A DNA stretch of 15,267 nucleotides from assembly GCA_028697875.1 (NCBI GenBank), contig JAQVEQ010000052.1, forward strand, positions 1-15,267, read 5' to 3'. Source of the stretch: Novosphingobium sp. (GTDB lineage: Bacteria > Pseudomonadota > Alphaproteobacteria > Sphingomonadales > Sphingomonadaceae). The notes beneath the pieces were generated by a model. The model ran no database searches, was not told the origin of the DNA, and was given only the letters and a program-made list of their open reading frames with translations. Positions 1 through 7,302 of this stretch are shown here, in pieces. Position numbers and translations under genes: made by a program. Position 1 is the stretch's first letter; the number at the start of each line of letters is the position of its first letter.

Positions 1-1229
1 AGCATGTCGTCGGATTCGAACGCTATCGCGCCACGGTGGAATGGGTCACCGGCCCGTTGTCCGCGCAAGCCCTGGCGACCCAGACCTTCGGCCTCTATGT
101 CGCGCTGCTCACTTTCTTCCCGCTGATCGGCGGATGGATGGGCGACCGCTGGACCAGCCGCCGCACAGCGGTGTCGCTCGGCGCGCTGCTAATGACCGGC
201 GGCCACTTCGCCCTCGCCTTCGACGAAAGCTTCCTCCTCGCCCTCCTGCTGCTCATTCTCGGCGCGGGGCTGCTGCGCGGCAATCTCAAGGCCCAGATCA
301 AGACGCTCTATGCCGAAGGGGACCGGCGGCTGGCCGACGCCTTCCAGGTCTATAGCTTCGTGGTCAATTTCGGCGCCTTCATCGCCCCCATCGCGACCGG
401 CACCGTGGCCAACTATTACGGCTGGCACGCAGGGTTCGCGCTTGCCGGGTTCGGAATGCTGATCGGGCTGGTCGTCTATCTCGCCGGCTCGCGCCACCTG
501 CCCCCCGACACAGCGAAGCAGCAGGCGATCGAACGCCATGCCCTGACCGCGCACGAGCGGCGCAACCTTATCGGCCTGGCGATGATGTGGCCGGTCTCGG
601 TCTGCTTCTGGACGGCGCAGGCGCAAATCTGGAACGTCTACAACCTGTGGGTGCGGGACCATGTGGACCTGGTCGTCGGCCAGTTCGAAGTGCCGGTGCC
701 GTGGATGCAGTCGCTCGACGGCCTCGCCCCGGCGATGTTCATCCCCTTCGTCGTCTGGCTCTGGCGCCAGCAGGCCAAGCGCGGGACGGAGCCCGGCATC
801 TTCACCAAGATGGGCACCGGCTGCGTGATTTTCGCCGCGGCGGTCGTGTGGCTTGCCGCCGCGCCGCTCGTCGCCAATGCCGATGGCCGCGCACCACTGC
901 TCTGGCCGGTCATGTTCCACCTGATTTCGAATTTCGGCGCAGTCTACTTCTCGCCGGTCATGCTTGCCCTGTTCGCCAGCCGCGCGCCTGCCGCGTGGCG
1001 GGGCACGGTGCTCGGCATCGAGGCGCTTTCCGCCTCGGTCGCCAGCATCCTCTCCGGCTACATGGGCGGCTGGTACGAGACCATGCCGCCGAGCCAGTTC
1101 TGGCTGACCAATGCCATGATCGTCGGCGGGGCCGGCTTCGCCGTGCTCGCCCTGCGCGGGCCGCTCGCGCGCTTTTTCGGCCCGGAAGAGGCAATGCCGG
1201 AGCCCGACGGCCAGACGCTCCCCGCCTGA
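1..1229 (+). CDS. Peptide MFS transporter, POT/PTR2 family (5' truncated)
   Basis: Proton-coupled oligopeptide transporter-like protein of the inner membrane. The frame is open to the left edge (first full codon at position 3), so the true start lies outside the window; the GTG at 36 is internal. Visible family features are the FERY remnant of the POT ExxER motif in helix 1, the helix 2-3 loop GDRWTSRR, a glycine-rich helix-4 segment GLLRGNLKAQIK, the mid-protein segment CFWTAQAQIWNVYNLW (the usual FW..xxQ..S region), and FSPVMLALFASRAP near the C-terminal helices (the usual SPvglslvsklAP). About ten hydrophobic helices can be counted. Assignment to POT is confident; the substrate (di/tripeptide or another small molecule) cannot be read from the sequence. 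The gene ends 139 bases before the SulP gene on the same strand, and I see no clear terminator between them. Confidence 0.82.
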   Translation, partial: HVVGFERYRATVEWVTGPLSAQALATQTFGLYVALLTFFPLIGGWMGDRWTSRRTAVSLGALLMTGGHFALAFDESFLLALLLLILGAGLLRGNLKAQIKTLYAEGDRRLADAFQVYSFVVNFGAFIAPIATGTVANYYGWHAGFALAGFGMLIGLVVYLAGSRHLPPDTAKQQAIERHALTAHERRNLIGLAMMWPVSVCFWTAQAQIWNVYNLWVRDHVDLVVGQFEVPVPWMQSLDGLAPAMFIPFVVWLWRQQAKRGTEPGIFTKMGTGCVIFAAAVVWLAAAPLVANADGRAPLLWPVMFHLISNFGAVYFSPVMLALFASRAPAAWRGTVLGIEALSASVASILSGYMGGWYETMPPSQFWLTNAMIVGGAGFAVLALRGPLARFFGPEEAMPEPDGQTLPA

Positions 1230-1368
1230 CCGGGCGGGCATGCACCGGGCCTGGGCGGGGGTTGCATCGCCGGGCCCGATCCGGCAGGGACCGTGCTGCA
1301 ACGCACAATGGCCCGCACGACCCGACGGCATCCCGCCGCGAATGCCGGGCGCTCACGGAGATGAGATC

Positions 1369-2853
1369 ATGAGCATTCCCGGCGCGGTCAGCCGCGACTG
1401 GCTTTCGAATCCGCGCGCCGACATCCTTGCCGGGATCGTCGTGGCGCTGGCGCTGATCCCCGAAGCGATCGGGTTCTCGATCATCGCTGGCGTCGATCCG
1501 CGCGTGGGCCTCTACGCCTCGGTCGCGATCGCCATCGTCGTCTCCTTCACCGGCGGCCGCCCCGGCATGATCTCCGCCGCGACTGCCGCCGTCGCCGTGC
1601 TGGTCACGCCGCTGGTGCGCGACCACGGGGTCGAATACCTCTTCGCCGCGACGATCCTGATAGGGATATTCCAGGCGCTGGCCGGGCTCGCGCGGCTCGA
1701 CCTGCTGATGCAGTTCGTCTCGCGCTCGGTCATCACCGGCTTCGTCAATTCGCTGGCGATCCTGATCTTCATGGCCCAGCTGCCGCAGCTGACCGGCATG
1801 ACATGGCACACTTACGCCATGGTCGCGGGCGGCCTCGCGATCATTTACCTGATGCCGCGCGTGACCAGGGCGGTACCCTCGCCGCTGATCGCGATTCTCG
1901 TCCTCTCGGCGATTTCCATCGCCACCCATGCCCCGGTCAACACCGTGGGCGACATGGGCCACCTGCCCGACGGGCTGCCGAGCTTCGCCCTGCCCCAGGT
2001 GCCGCTGACCTGGGAAACGCTGCACATCATCGCCCCCTATTCGGCGGCGATGGCGGCGGTCGGCCTGCTCGAATCGCTGCTGACCGCGCAGATCGTGGAC
2101 GACATGACCCATACCGACAGCGACAAGCGCCGCGAATGCATGGGCCAGGGCGCGGCCAATTTCGTTGCCGCGCTGTTCGGCGGCATGGGCGGCTGCGCGA
2201 TGATCGGCCAGTCGGTAATCAACGTGACGTCGGGCGGGCGCACCCGGCTATCCACTCTGACGGCGGGCGCGGTCCTGCTGGTCCTGCTGACGCTGCTCGG
2301 CCCGTGGGTCGGACAAGTGCCGATGCCCGCGCTGGTCGCAGTGATGATCATGGTGTCGATCGGCACATTCAGCTGGAATTCGATCCCCAACCTGCGCCGC
2401 CACCCGTGGCCGTCGTCGGTGGTGATGGTGACGACCGTGGTGGTCGTGGTCTGGACTCACGACCTGTCCATCGGCGTGCTGACCGGCGTGCTGCTGTCGG
2501 GCATCTTCTTTGCCGGCAAGGTCCAGCGCATGTTCCGCGTCGAACGGATCGAATCGGCCGACGGCGACACGGTGACGTTCGTCGTGTCGGGCGAGATCTT
2601 CTTCGCATCGGTCCAGCGCTTTACCGATGCCTTGCGGGTGAACAGCCCGGCGCGCCATGCGGTGATCGACGTGTCCAACGCGCACTTCTGGGACATCTCG
2701 GCCATCGACGCGCTCGACAAGGTCGTCGACCGCATGCGCCGCAACCGCCGGGCCGTGACCGTGATCGGAGTGAACAAGGCCAGCCAGGACCTGGTCGACA
2801 AATACGCCCTGCACGACAAGACCGGCGTCGAGATGGGCGCTTTCCCGCACTGA
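1369..2853 (+). CDS. SulP family inorganic anion transporter with STAS domain
   Basis: Inner-membrane anion transporter of the SulP (SLC26) family, 494 residues. Residues about 15-385 form the hydrophobic transport core, with the helix-1 proline segment ALIPEAIGFS (28-37) and the conserved ESLLTA region (235-240). Residues about 400-490 form a cytoplasmic STAS domain, with the typical VIDVSNAHFWDISAIDAL stretch (432-449). The ATG at 1369 is chosen over an upstream GTG-type start at 1240 because GGAG sits 8 bases ahead of it (1357-1360) and homologues begin close to helix 1. The substrate is not determined: sulfate, bicarbonate or C4-dicarboxylates are all known in the family. It converges on the DUF1737 gene, whose stop codon lies 14 bases away. 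Confidence 0.92.
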   Translation: MSIPGAVSRDWLSNPRADILAGIVVALALIPEAIGFSIIAGVDPRVGLYASVAIAIVVSFTGGRPGMISAATAAVAVLVTPLVRDHGVEYLFAATILIGIFQALAGLARLDLLMQFVSRSVITGFVNSLAILIFMAQLPQLTGMTWHTYAMVAGGLAIIYLMPRVTRAVPSPLIAILVLSAISIATHAPVNTVGDMGHLPDGLPSFALPQVPLTWETLHIIAPYSAAMAAVGLLESLLTAQIVDDMTHTDSDKRRECMGQGAANFVAALFGGMGGCAMIGQSVINVTSGGRTRLSTLTAGAVLLVLLTLLGPWVGQVPMPALVAVMIMVSIGTFSWNSIPNLRRHPWPSSVVMVTTVVVVVWTHDLSIGVLTGVLLSGIFFAGKVQRMFRVERIESADGDTVTFVVSGEIFFASVQRFTDALRVNSPARHAVIDVSNAHFWDISAIDALDKVVDRMRRNRRAVTVIGVNKASQDLVDKYALHDKTGVEMGAFPH

Positions 2854-2867
2854 GCGGGCTGGAAAGC

Positions 2868-3068
2868 CTACTTGATGACGTCGGCCTCGTGCCAGACGAC
2901 GGCCTGCGCGGCCTTCATGCAGTTTTCGGCCACGTCCCAGTTGATCGTGGGCGAGCCATAGAGCCGCCAGCCCTGCTCCAGCGCCTCGGACACGCAATCG
3001 CAAAAGGCGCGGTCGTCCTTGCCGGTCAGCAGGCGGTAGATCGGGCGGTCTTCGGGCGTCTGGTACAT
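2868..3068 (-). CDS. DUF1737 small protein behind hslU
   Basis: A 66-residue protein with the DUF1737 signature: an N-terminal YRLLTGKDDRAFCDCV block (11-26), then LEQGWRLYGSP (30-40). Function unknown. It is soluble-looking, with no signal peptide or membrane helix, and has three cysteines (23, 25, 50). Its ATG follows the hslU stop by 11 bases, with a GGCAGG ribosome site, so it is almost certainly translated from the hslVU message. Known members of the family are small stand-alone proteins. Identification of the family is by recognised sequence pattern; any link to the HslUV protease is an inference from position only. Confidence 0.78.
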   Translation of the reverse strand: MYQTPEDRPIYRLLTGKDDRAFCDCVSEALEQGWRLYGSPTINWDVAENCMKAAQAVVWHEADVIK

Positions 3069-3079
3069 GGCCACCTGCC

Positions 3080-4381
3080 TTAGAGGATATATTTCGAAAG
3101 GTCGCTGTCGCCCGCGAGGCCGGCCAGCTTGTCGCTGACATAGGCGGCGTCGATCGTCACGGTCGAGCCCCTGCGGTCCTCCGCCTCGAAGCTCAGTTCC
3201 TCGAGCAGCTTTTCCATCACCGTCTGCAAGCGGCGGGCGCCGATGTTCTCGACGCTTTCGTTCACTTGCGCGGCGATCTTCGCCACTTCGCGCACCGCAT
3301 CGGGCTTGAAGTCCAGCGTCACGTCCTCGGTCCCGATCAGCGCCTTGTACTGTTCGACCAGATTGGCCCGCGTGTCCGACAGGATCGACACGAAATCCTC
3401 TTCGCTCAGCGCTTTCAACTCGACACGAATCGGCAGGCGGCCCTGCAGTTCGGGCAGCATGTCGGCCGGCTTGGAAACATGGAACGCACCGCTGGCGATG
3501 AACAGCACGTGGTCGGTCTTCATCGGGCCGTACTTGGTGGCGACCGTGGTCCCTTCGATCAGCGGCAGGAGATCGCGCTGCACGCCCTCGCGGCTGACGG
3601 ACCCGCCGCGCACGTCGGACACGGCGATCTTGTCGATCTCGTCGAGGAAGACGATCCCGTTGGTCTCGGCATTGGCGAGCGCGACCCGGGCGACATCGTC
3701 CTGGTCCATGCGCCGTTCCGATTCCTCCTCGACCAGCTTGTCCCACGCATCGGGCACCTTGAGCTTGCGCCGCTTGCGCGGGGCGCCGCCGAAGGCCTTG
3801 CCCATCAGGTCGCCGAGATTGATCATCCCGACATTGCCGCCCATCCCGGGCAGCTCCATCGGCATGGAGGGGGCATCCTCCACTTCGATCTCGACCTCGA
3901 TATCGTTCATCGCGTTCTGCACGATGCGCTGGCGGAAGCTCTCGCGAGTCGCCTCGCTTGCGCCTTCGCCGACGAGGGCATTGAGCAGCCGCTCCATCGC
4001 GGCGTGGCTGGCGGCTTCGCGCACGGCTTCGCGGCGGCGGTCCTTTTCCAGCCGGATCGCCTCTTCGGCAAGATCGCGGGCGATCTGTTCCACGTCGCGG
4101 CCGACATAGCCGACTTCGGTGAACTTGGTCGCCTCGACCTTGACGAACGGGGCCTCGGCCAGCTTGGCGAGGCGGCGGCTGATCTCGGTCTTGCCGCAGC
4201 CGGTCGGCCCGATCATCAGAATGTTCTTGGGCGTGACCTCGTCGCGCAGTTCGGGGCCGAGCCGCTGGCGGCGCCAGCGGTTGCGCAGGGCCACGGCCAC
4301 GGCCCGCTTGGCTTCCGCCTGGCCGATGATGTGTTCGTCGAGCGCGGCGACAATCGCCTTGGGGGTGAGGTTGTCGGTCAT
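3080..4381 (-). CDS. hslU: HslU, ATPase subunit of the HslUV protease
   Basis: AAA+ unfoldase that recognises, unfolds and threads substrates into the HslV peptidase in the cytoplasm. It has 433 residues, the normal length. Walker A is GPTGCGKT (58-65), the pore loop is GYVG (91-94), Walker B is IVFLDE (243-248), an arginine-finger candidate is R315 in LQGRLPIR, and sensor 2 is GARR (381-384). The family-specific I domain lies between Walker A and B (about 105-235). The C-terminal end LSKYIL is the tail that docks into HslV and activates it. The start ATG is 5 bases after the hslV stop, so the two subunits are co-translated from one message. All catalytic elements appear intact. Confidence 0.98.
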   Translation of the reverse strand: MTDNLTPKAIVAALDEHIIGQAEAKRAVAVALRNRWRRQRLGPELRDEVTPKNILMIGPTGCGKTEISRRLAKLAEAPFVKVEATKFTEVGYVGRDVEQIARDLAEEAIRLEKDRRREAVREAASHAAMERLLNALVGEGASEATRESFRQRIVQNAMNDIEVEIEVEDAPSMPMELPGMGGNVGMINLGDLMGKAFGGAPRKRRKLKVPDAWDKLVEEESERRMDQDDVARVALANAETNGIVFLDEIDKIAVSDVRGGSVSREGVQRDLLPLIEGTTVATKYGPMKTDHVLFIASGAFHVSKPADMLPELQGRLPIRVELKALSEEDFVSILSDTRANLVEQYKALIGTEDVTLDFKPDAVREVAKIAAQVNESVENIGARRLQTVMEKLLEELSFEAEDRRGSTVTIDAAYVSDKLAGLAGDSDLSKYIL

Positions 4382-4386
4382 GAATC

Positions 4387-4962
4387 TCAGATGGTTTCGA
4401 CCGTCACGCGGTCGTTGGTGAAGACGCAGATATCGGCGGCGACCTTCATCGCCTTGCGTGCGATCTCTTCCGCATCCGCTTCGTAGGAATCGAGCGCGCG
4501 GGCCGCGGCCAGCGCATAGTTGCCGCCCGAACCGATCGCGGCGATCTGCGAATCCGCGCCGCCTTCCGGTTCCAGCACGTCGCCGTTGCCGGTCAGCACC
4601 AGCAGCGCGTCCTTGTCCGCCACGATCATCAGCGCTTCGAGATTGCGCAGGTACTTGTCGGTGCGCCAGTCCTTGGCCAGTTCCACCGCCGAGCGCATCA
4701 GCTGGCCGCGGTACTGTTCCAGCTTCTTTTCCAGCCGTTCGAACAGAGTGAAGGCGTCGGCCGTCGCCCCGGCGAACCCGGCGATGACGTTCCCGCCCTC
4801 ACCGATCCGGCGGACCTTGCGGGCGTTCGGCTTCATCACCGTGTTGCCCATGGAAACCTGCCCGTCGCCGGCGATCACGGTCTTGCCGTTCTTCTTGACG
4901 CCGATGATGGTGGTGCCGTGCCACTGGACCAGGCCGTGGCTGTTGTCGGAAGATGAACTCAT
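4387..4962 (-). CDS. hslV: HslV, peptidase subunit of the HslUV protease
   Basis: Proteasome-like threonine peptidase that forms the double-hexamer core of HslUV; 191 residues as translated. The mature enzyme should begin at Thr17, in the context QWHG|TTIIGV, after removal of a 16-residue propeptide; alphaproteobacterial HslV proteins carry such an extension whereas the E. coli protein loses only Met. Other visible elements are VIAGDGQVSMG (29-39), the ARKVRRI segment (47-53), FAGATADAFTLFERLE (58-73) and a GSGGNYALAAARAL block near the C-terminus. The ATG at 4962 has no good Shine-Dalgarno; an internal GTG at codon 12 is an alternative start. bamE lies 48 bases upstream on the same strand. 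Confidence 0.97.
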   Translation of the reverse strand: MSSSSDNSHGLVQWHGTTIIGVKKNGKTVIAGDGQVSMGNTVMKPNARKVRRIGEGGNVIAGFAGATADAFTLFERLEKKLEQYRGQLMRSAVELAKDWRTDKYLRNLEALMIVADKDALLVLTGNGDVLEPEGGADSQIAAIGSGGNYALAAARALDSYEADAEEIARKAMKVAADICVFTNDRVTVETI

Positions 4963-5010
4963 GATGGCGGGGATATGGGCCGCGCCGCGCCGAGGTTCAA
5001 GCCGTCAGGA

Positions 5011-5466
5011 TCAGGAACCGGCAGGCGGAGCCGCGCCGACAGCGCCGATATTGCCGAACAGGTCCTGCAGGAAGGTGCGGTCCTTGCCCAGCGTCTTGGT
5101 CTTGTCGCTTTCGGGGTCGAGCTTGACCACCTGTTCCATGCCCGAGCGATCGACGGCGGTCACGTTGCCCGCGCGGTCGAAGTGGACGGCGAAGACCGAA
5201 TGGTCCTTGATCTTGGGCGAACGGAACGGCTTCTGGCGCGTGTCGCTCGACACGTAATACCAGGTGTCGGCACCGTACTGGCTGGCGAAAGTCGGCTGGC
5301 CCAGCGTGCCTTCGACCGATTGCTTGTTGTCGATACCGGGATGGACGGAATCGAGCAGCACCTCTTCGGGGAGGTAGCCGCGCTTTTCCTTGATCGTGGT
5401 GCAGCCTGCCGCAAGCGTCGCCGCCGCCAGCGCCGCAACCAGCCCGATCCGCCCGAAAGCCTTCAT
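5011..5466 (-). CDS. bamE: BamE, outer membrane protein assembly lipoprotein
   Basis: Small accessory lipoprotein of the BAM complex, which inserts beta-barrel proteins into the outer membrane. It has 151 residues. A lipoprotein signal peptide ends in the lipobox LAAGC, with Cys22 as the lipidated residue. The SmpA/OmlA (BamE) domain follows: RGYLPEEVLLDSVHPGIDN (29-47) leads into the typical LGQPTF and TWYYVSS segments (55-74). The C-terminal tail after about residue 120 is longer than in E. coli BamE, as is common in alphaproteobacteria. It is divergent from the UQCC-like gene across about 150 bases and lies 48 bases upstream of hslV, so read-through into hslVU is possible. Confidence 0.93.
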   Translation of the reverse strand: MKAFGRIGLVAALAAATLAAGCTTIKEKRGYLPEEVLLDSVHPGIDNKQSVEGTLGQPTFASQYGADTWYYVSSDTRQKPFRSPKIKDHSVFAVHFDRAGNVTAVDRSGMEQVVKLDPESDKTKTLGKDRTFLQDLFGNIGAVGAAPPAGS

Positions 5467-5480
5467 CCCTGCATCTCCGA

Positions 5481-5496
5481 TCCGTCACATGACGGA
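5481..5496. promoter_or_regulatory. Perfect 16-base dyad in the bamE leader
   Basis: TCCGTCA and its exact complement TGACGGA flank a 2-base CA spacer. The dyad lies 15-30 bases upstream of the bamE ATG, between two divergent genes. This shape is typical of a dimeric repressor or response-regulator operator, but no regulator can be named. The two-base spacer is too short for an RNA hairpin loop, so a DNA site is more likely than an attenuator. Confidence 0.35.
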
Positions 5497-5501
5497 GCCG
5501 A

Positions 5502-5529
5502 TTGCCTTCGCCGCAATGGCTCCTATAGG
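5502..5529 (+). promoter_or_regulatory. Candidate promoter of the UQCC-like/DUF177 pair
   Basis: TTGCCT (5502-5507) and TATAGG (5524-5529) are separated by 16 bases, a plausible housekeeping sigma pair. The message would start near 5536 and have a leader of about 80 bases. The CCTATAGG centre (5522-5529) is palindromic, so it could also serve as the -10 region for bamE on the other strand, although no matching -35 is seen there. Confidence 0.35.
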
Positions 5530-5618
5530 GGCGTGAGCCTTAAGGCCCATTGGCCCGCCGTGCAATGGCGCTTGACGCCGCCGCCTTGAATTGTCCCTGA
5601 ATGAGGGTGCCGTTACCC

Positions 5619-6137
5619 ATGTCCTGGCTTTCCCGCCTGTTCCGCAATCGCCCCGACCCGCGCGACGCGCTGCGCCCGCTGTGGCACCGCGTGGTGGAAA
5701 TCGCGCGCGAACGGCAATGGTATGCCGAACACGGCGTGGCCGACACTGTGGCCGGGCGCTTCGACATGATTACAGCGGTCTTGTGCCTGGTGCTGATCCG
5801 CCTCGAACGCGAGCCCGAGCTGAAGGAACCGCCGGTGCTGCTGACCGAACTGTTCGTGGCGGACATGGATGGGCAGCTGCGCGAATCCGGTGTCGGCGAC
5901 GTGGTGGTGGGCAAGCACATTGGACGGCTGATGTCGGTGCTGGGCGGCAGGCTCGGCGCCTATCGCGATGCCCTGCGCGAACCGGGCGACGAAGCACTGG
6001 CCGCCGCGATCGTCCGCAATCTCAGCCTTGTCGACGGGGCCGACGCGGCGCAAACCGCCCGGGCGCTGCGGCAGCTGGAACAGGACCTGGCAGCGATGGA
6101 CGCGGCCACGCTGGTCGCGGGAAGGATCGAACGGTGA
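5619..6137 (+). CDS. Ubiquinol-cytochrome c chaperone family protein (UQCC/CBP3-like)
   Basis: Homologue of mitochondrial CBP3/UQCC1, which assists cytochrome b synthesis and assembly of the bc1 complex. The protein has 172 residues, soluble and largely helical. Family hallmarks are RQWYAEHGVADTVAGRFDM (32-50) and LLTELFVADMDGQLRESG (74-91), followed by GVGDVVVGKHIGRLM (91-105). The ATG at 5619 is preferred because homologues begin at MSWLSRLF-like sequence and GAGGG (5603-5607) lies 11 bases ahead; an in-frame ATG at 5601 would add six residues. Its TGA overlaps the GTG start of the DUF177 gene, so the two are translationally coupled. Confidence 0.87.
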   Translation: MSWLSRLFRNRPDPRDALRPLWHRVVEIARERQWYAEHGVADTVAGRFDMITAVLCLVLIRLEREPELKEPPVLLTELFVADMDGQLRESGVGDVVVGKHIGRLMSVLGGRLGAYRDALREPGDEALAAAIVRNLSLVDGADAAQTARALRQLEQDLAAMDAATLVAGRIER

Positions 6138-6670
6138 CGGACAAGGCGCAAGGCCCGGCCAGCGAGTTTTCCCGGCCGGTCGACCGTGCCCGCATGGGCG
6201 ACGGGATGCGGCATCTGGTGGCGGACGAGCGCGAACGCGCGGCCCTGACCAGACGTTTCGGCCTCGTCTCGCTCGACCGGCTGGAAGCCGACATCGCGCT
6301 CGAAGCCGATGGCGATGCGGTCATGGCCAGCGGAACGATGCGCGCCGCATTCGTCCAGAGCTGCGCCGTATCGGGCGAGGACCTGCCGGTAACGGTGGAG
6401 GAACCGCTCGCCTTCCGTTTCGCGCCCACGGACGCCTATCGCCCGGACGAGGAAATCGAACTGTCGGAAACGGATTGCGACACGATCGAATACGACGGCG
6501 CCGCTTTCGACCTTGGCGAAGCGGTGGCGCAGAGCCTCGCCCTGATGATCGATCCCTATGCCACCGGCCCCAATGCCGAACAGGCGCGCAAGGATGCCGG
6601 CCTGCTGGGTGAGGAACAGGCCGGGCCGTTTGCCGCGCTGGCCGCGCTCAAGCCCGGCAAGAAGGAATAG
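6134..6670 (+). CDS. DUF177 (YceD-like) protein
   Basis: A 178-residue member of the DUF177 family. E. coli YceD is implicated in accumulation of 23S rRNA, and plant relatives act in 23S maturation; the role here is inferred by family. The diagnostic part is the AFVQSCAVSGEDLPVTVEE segment (72-90; usually C..tgepv...v.e.f) and the DLGEAVAQSLALMIDPYA block near residues 126-143, with a C-terminal FAALAALKPGKKE tail typical of alphaproteobacterial members. The start is GTG at 6134 in a GTGA overlap with the preceding stop, with GAAGGA (6121-6126) seven bases ahead. In many bacteria yceD precedes rpmF; here it does not and is instead paired with the UQCC-like gene. Confidence 0.88.
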   Translation: MTDKAQGPASEFSRPVDRARMGDGMRHLVADERERAALTRRFGLVSLDRLEADIALEADGDAVMASGTMRAAFVQSCAVSGEDLPVTVEEPLAFRFAPTDAYRPDEEIELSETDCDTIEYDGAAFDLGEAVAQSLALMIDPYATGPNAEQARKDAGLLGEEQAGPFAALAALKPGKKE

Positions 6671-6685
6671 CGCCAGCCGGAACAC

Positions 6686-6716
6686 CCGTCATTGCGAGGA
6701 ACGCTCGCAATGACGG
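6686..6716. terminator. Perfect 13-bp hairpin between convergent DUF177 and ssb genes
   Basis: CCGTCATTGCGAG (6686-6698) and its exact reverse complement (6704-6716) flank the loop GAACG. It lies in the 62-base gap where two genes converge, so it could stop transcription from both sides, although neither side has a T-run. The arm core CGTCATTGC recurs in the hairpin after ribE (14743-14809), which suggests a dispersed palindromic repeat adopted as a terminator. Confidence 0.6.
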
Positions 6717-6732
6717 AGCGCGAAGGCTTTCC

Positions 6733-7284
6733 TCAGAACGGAATATCGTCGTCGAAATCGTCGCCGGCAGGCTTGCTGCCGTCCGACGAACCGCCGACGA
6801 AAGCGCCAGTGTCCTGGCCCCAGCCGCCACCGGAAGAACCGCCGCCGGAAGAGCCGCCGCCCGACGAACCGCCGCGGTCGTTGCCCCAGCCGCCGCCACG
6901 CTGGCCGCCACCGCCGGAACCACCGCCGCCCTGCGCGCCGTCGAGCATGGTCATCACCGCGCCCGGGCCCTGCAGCACGACCTCGGTCGTGTAGCGGTCG
7001 TTACCCGACTGGTCCTGCCACTTGCGGGTGCGCAGCTGGCCTTCGATGTAGACCTTGCTACCCTTGCGCAGATAGCGTTCGGCCACACCGACCAGCCCTT
7101 CGCTGAAAATGGCAACCGTATGCCATTCGGTGCGTTCCTGGCGTTCGCCGGTGTTGCGGTCCTTCCAGTTTTCCGAAGTGGCAATGCGCAGGTTGCACAC
7201 GCGCCCGCCGTTCTGGAAGCTGCGGACTTCCGGGTCGGCCCCGAGGTTGCCCACCAGGATGACCTTGTTGACGCTGCCTGCCAT
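6733..7284 (-). CDS. ssb: Single-stranded DNA-binding protein
   Basis: Essential SSB that coats single-stranded DNA in replication, repair and recombination. It has 183 residues. The OB fold occupies about 4-113, with NKVILVGNLGADPEVR (6-21) and the DNA-stacking tryptophans W40, W54 and W89. A glycine/serine linker (about 117-157) includes three GGSSG-like repeats. The acidic tip DDFDDDIPF (175-183) recruits partner proteins. The start ATG is 18 bases after the feoB stop, preceded by GAGAGGG. The gene is therefore packed behind feoB, an unusual partner; in many bacteria ssb lies beside uvrA or ribosomal genes. Confidence 0.98.
   Translation of the reverse strand: MAGSVNKVILVGNLGADPEVRSFQNGGRVCNLRIATSENWKDRNTGERQERTEWHTVAIFSEGLVGVAERYLRKGSKVYIEGQLRTRKWQDQSGNDRYTTEVVLQGPGAVMTMLDGAQGGGGSGGGGQRGGGWGNDRGGSSGGGSSGGGSSGGGWGQDTGAFVGGSSDGSKPAGDDFDDDIPF
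6824..6874 (-). repeat. 15-base tandem repeat in the ssb linker
   Basis: Three consecutive 15-base units (6824-6838, 6839-6853, 6854-6868) plus a partial fourth, differing at a few positions, code for repeated GGG-SS segments of the SSB linker. Because the unit is a multiple of three, gain or loss of a unit keeps the frame and changes only linker length. Confidence 0.75.
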
Positions 7285-7302
7285 TGATTTCCCTCTCGCG
7301 GA

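Noticed and set aside
189..1331. 380-residue open frame on the minus strand across the peptide transporter gene
   Set aside because: Its product is rich in Arg, Gly, Asp and His with no domain; it is a shadow of the GC-rich transporter gene, which has clear family motifs.
1230..1368. Regulatory RNA or small gene between the two transporters
   Set aside because: Only a spaced GTTGCA/TGCAAC pair is present; no convincing promoter, stem or coding frame with a ribosome site besides the SulP start.
2854..2872. GGCT-GGAA-AGCC as terminator between the SulP and DUF1737 genes
   Set aside because: Only four base pairs and no T-run; too weak to call.
3266..4486. 406-residue open frame opposite hslU
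   Set aside because: Shadow of hslU, without any recognisable fold or ribosome site.
5601..5618. ATG at 5601 as start of the UQCC-like protein
   Set aside because: No ribosome site precedes it, and family members begin at the MSWLSRLF-like sequence; kept only as an alternative.
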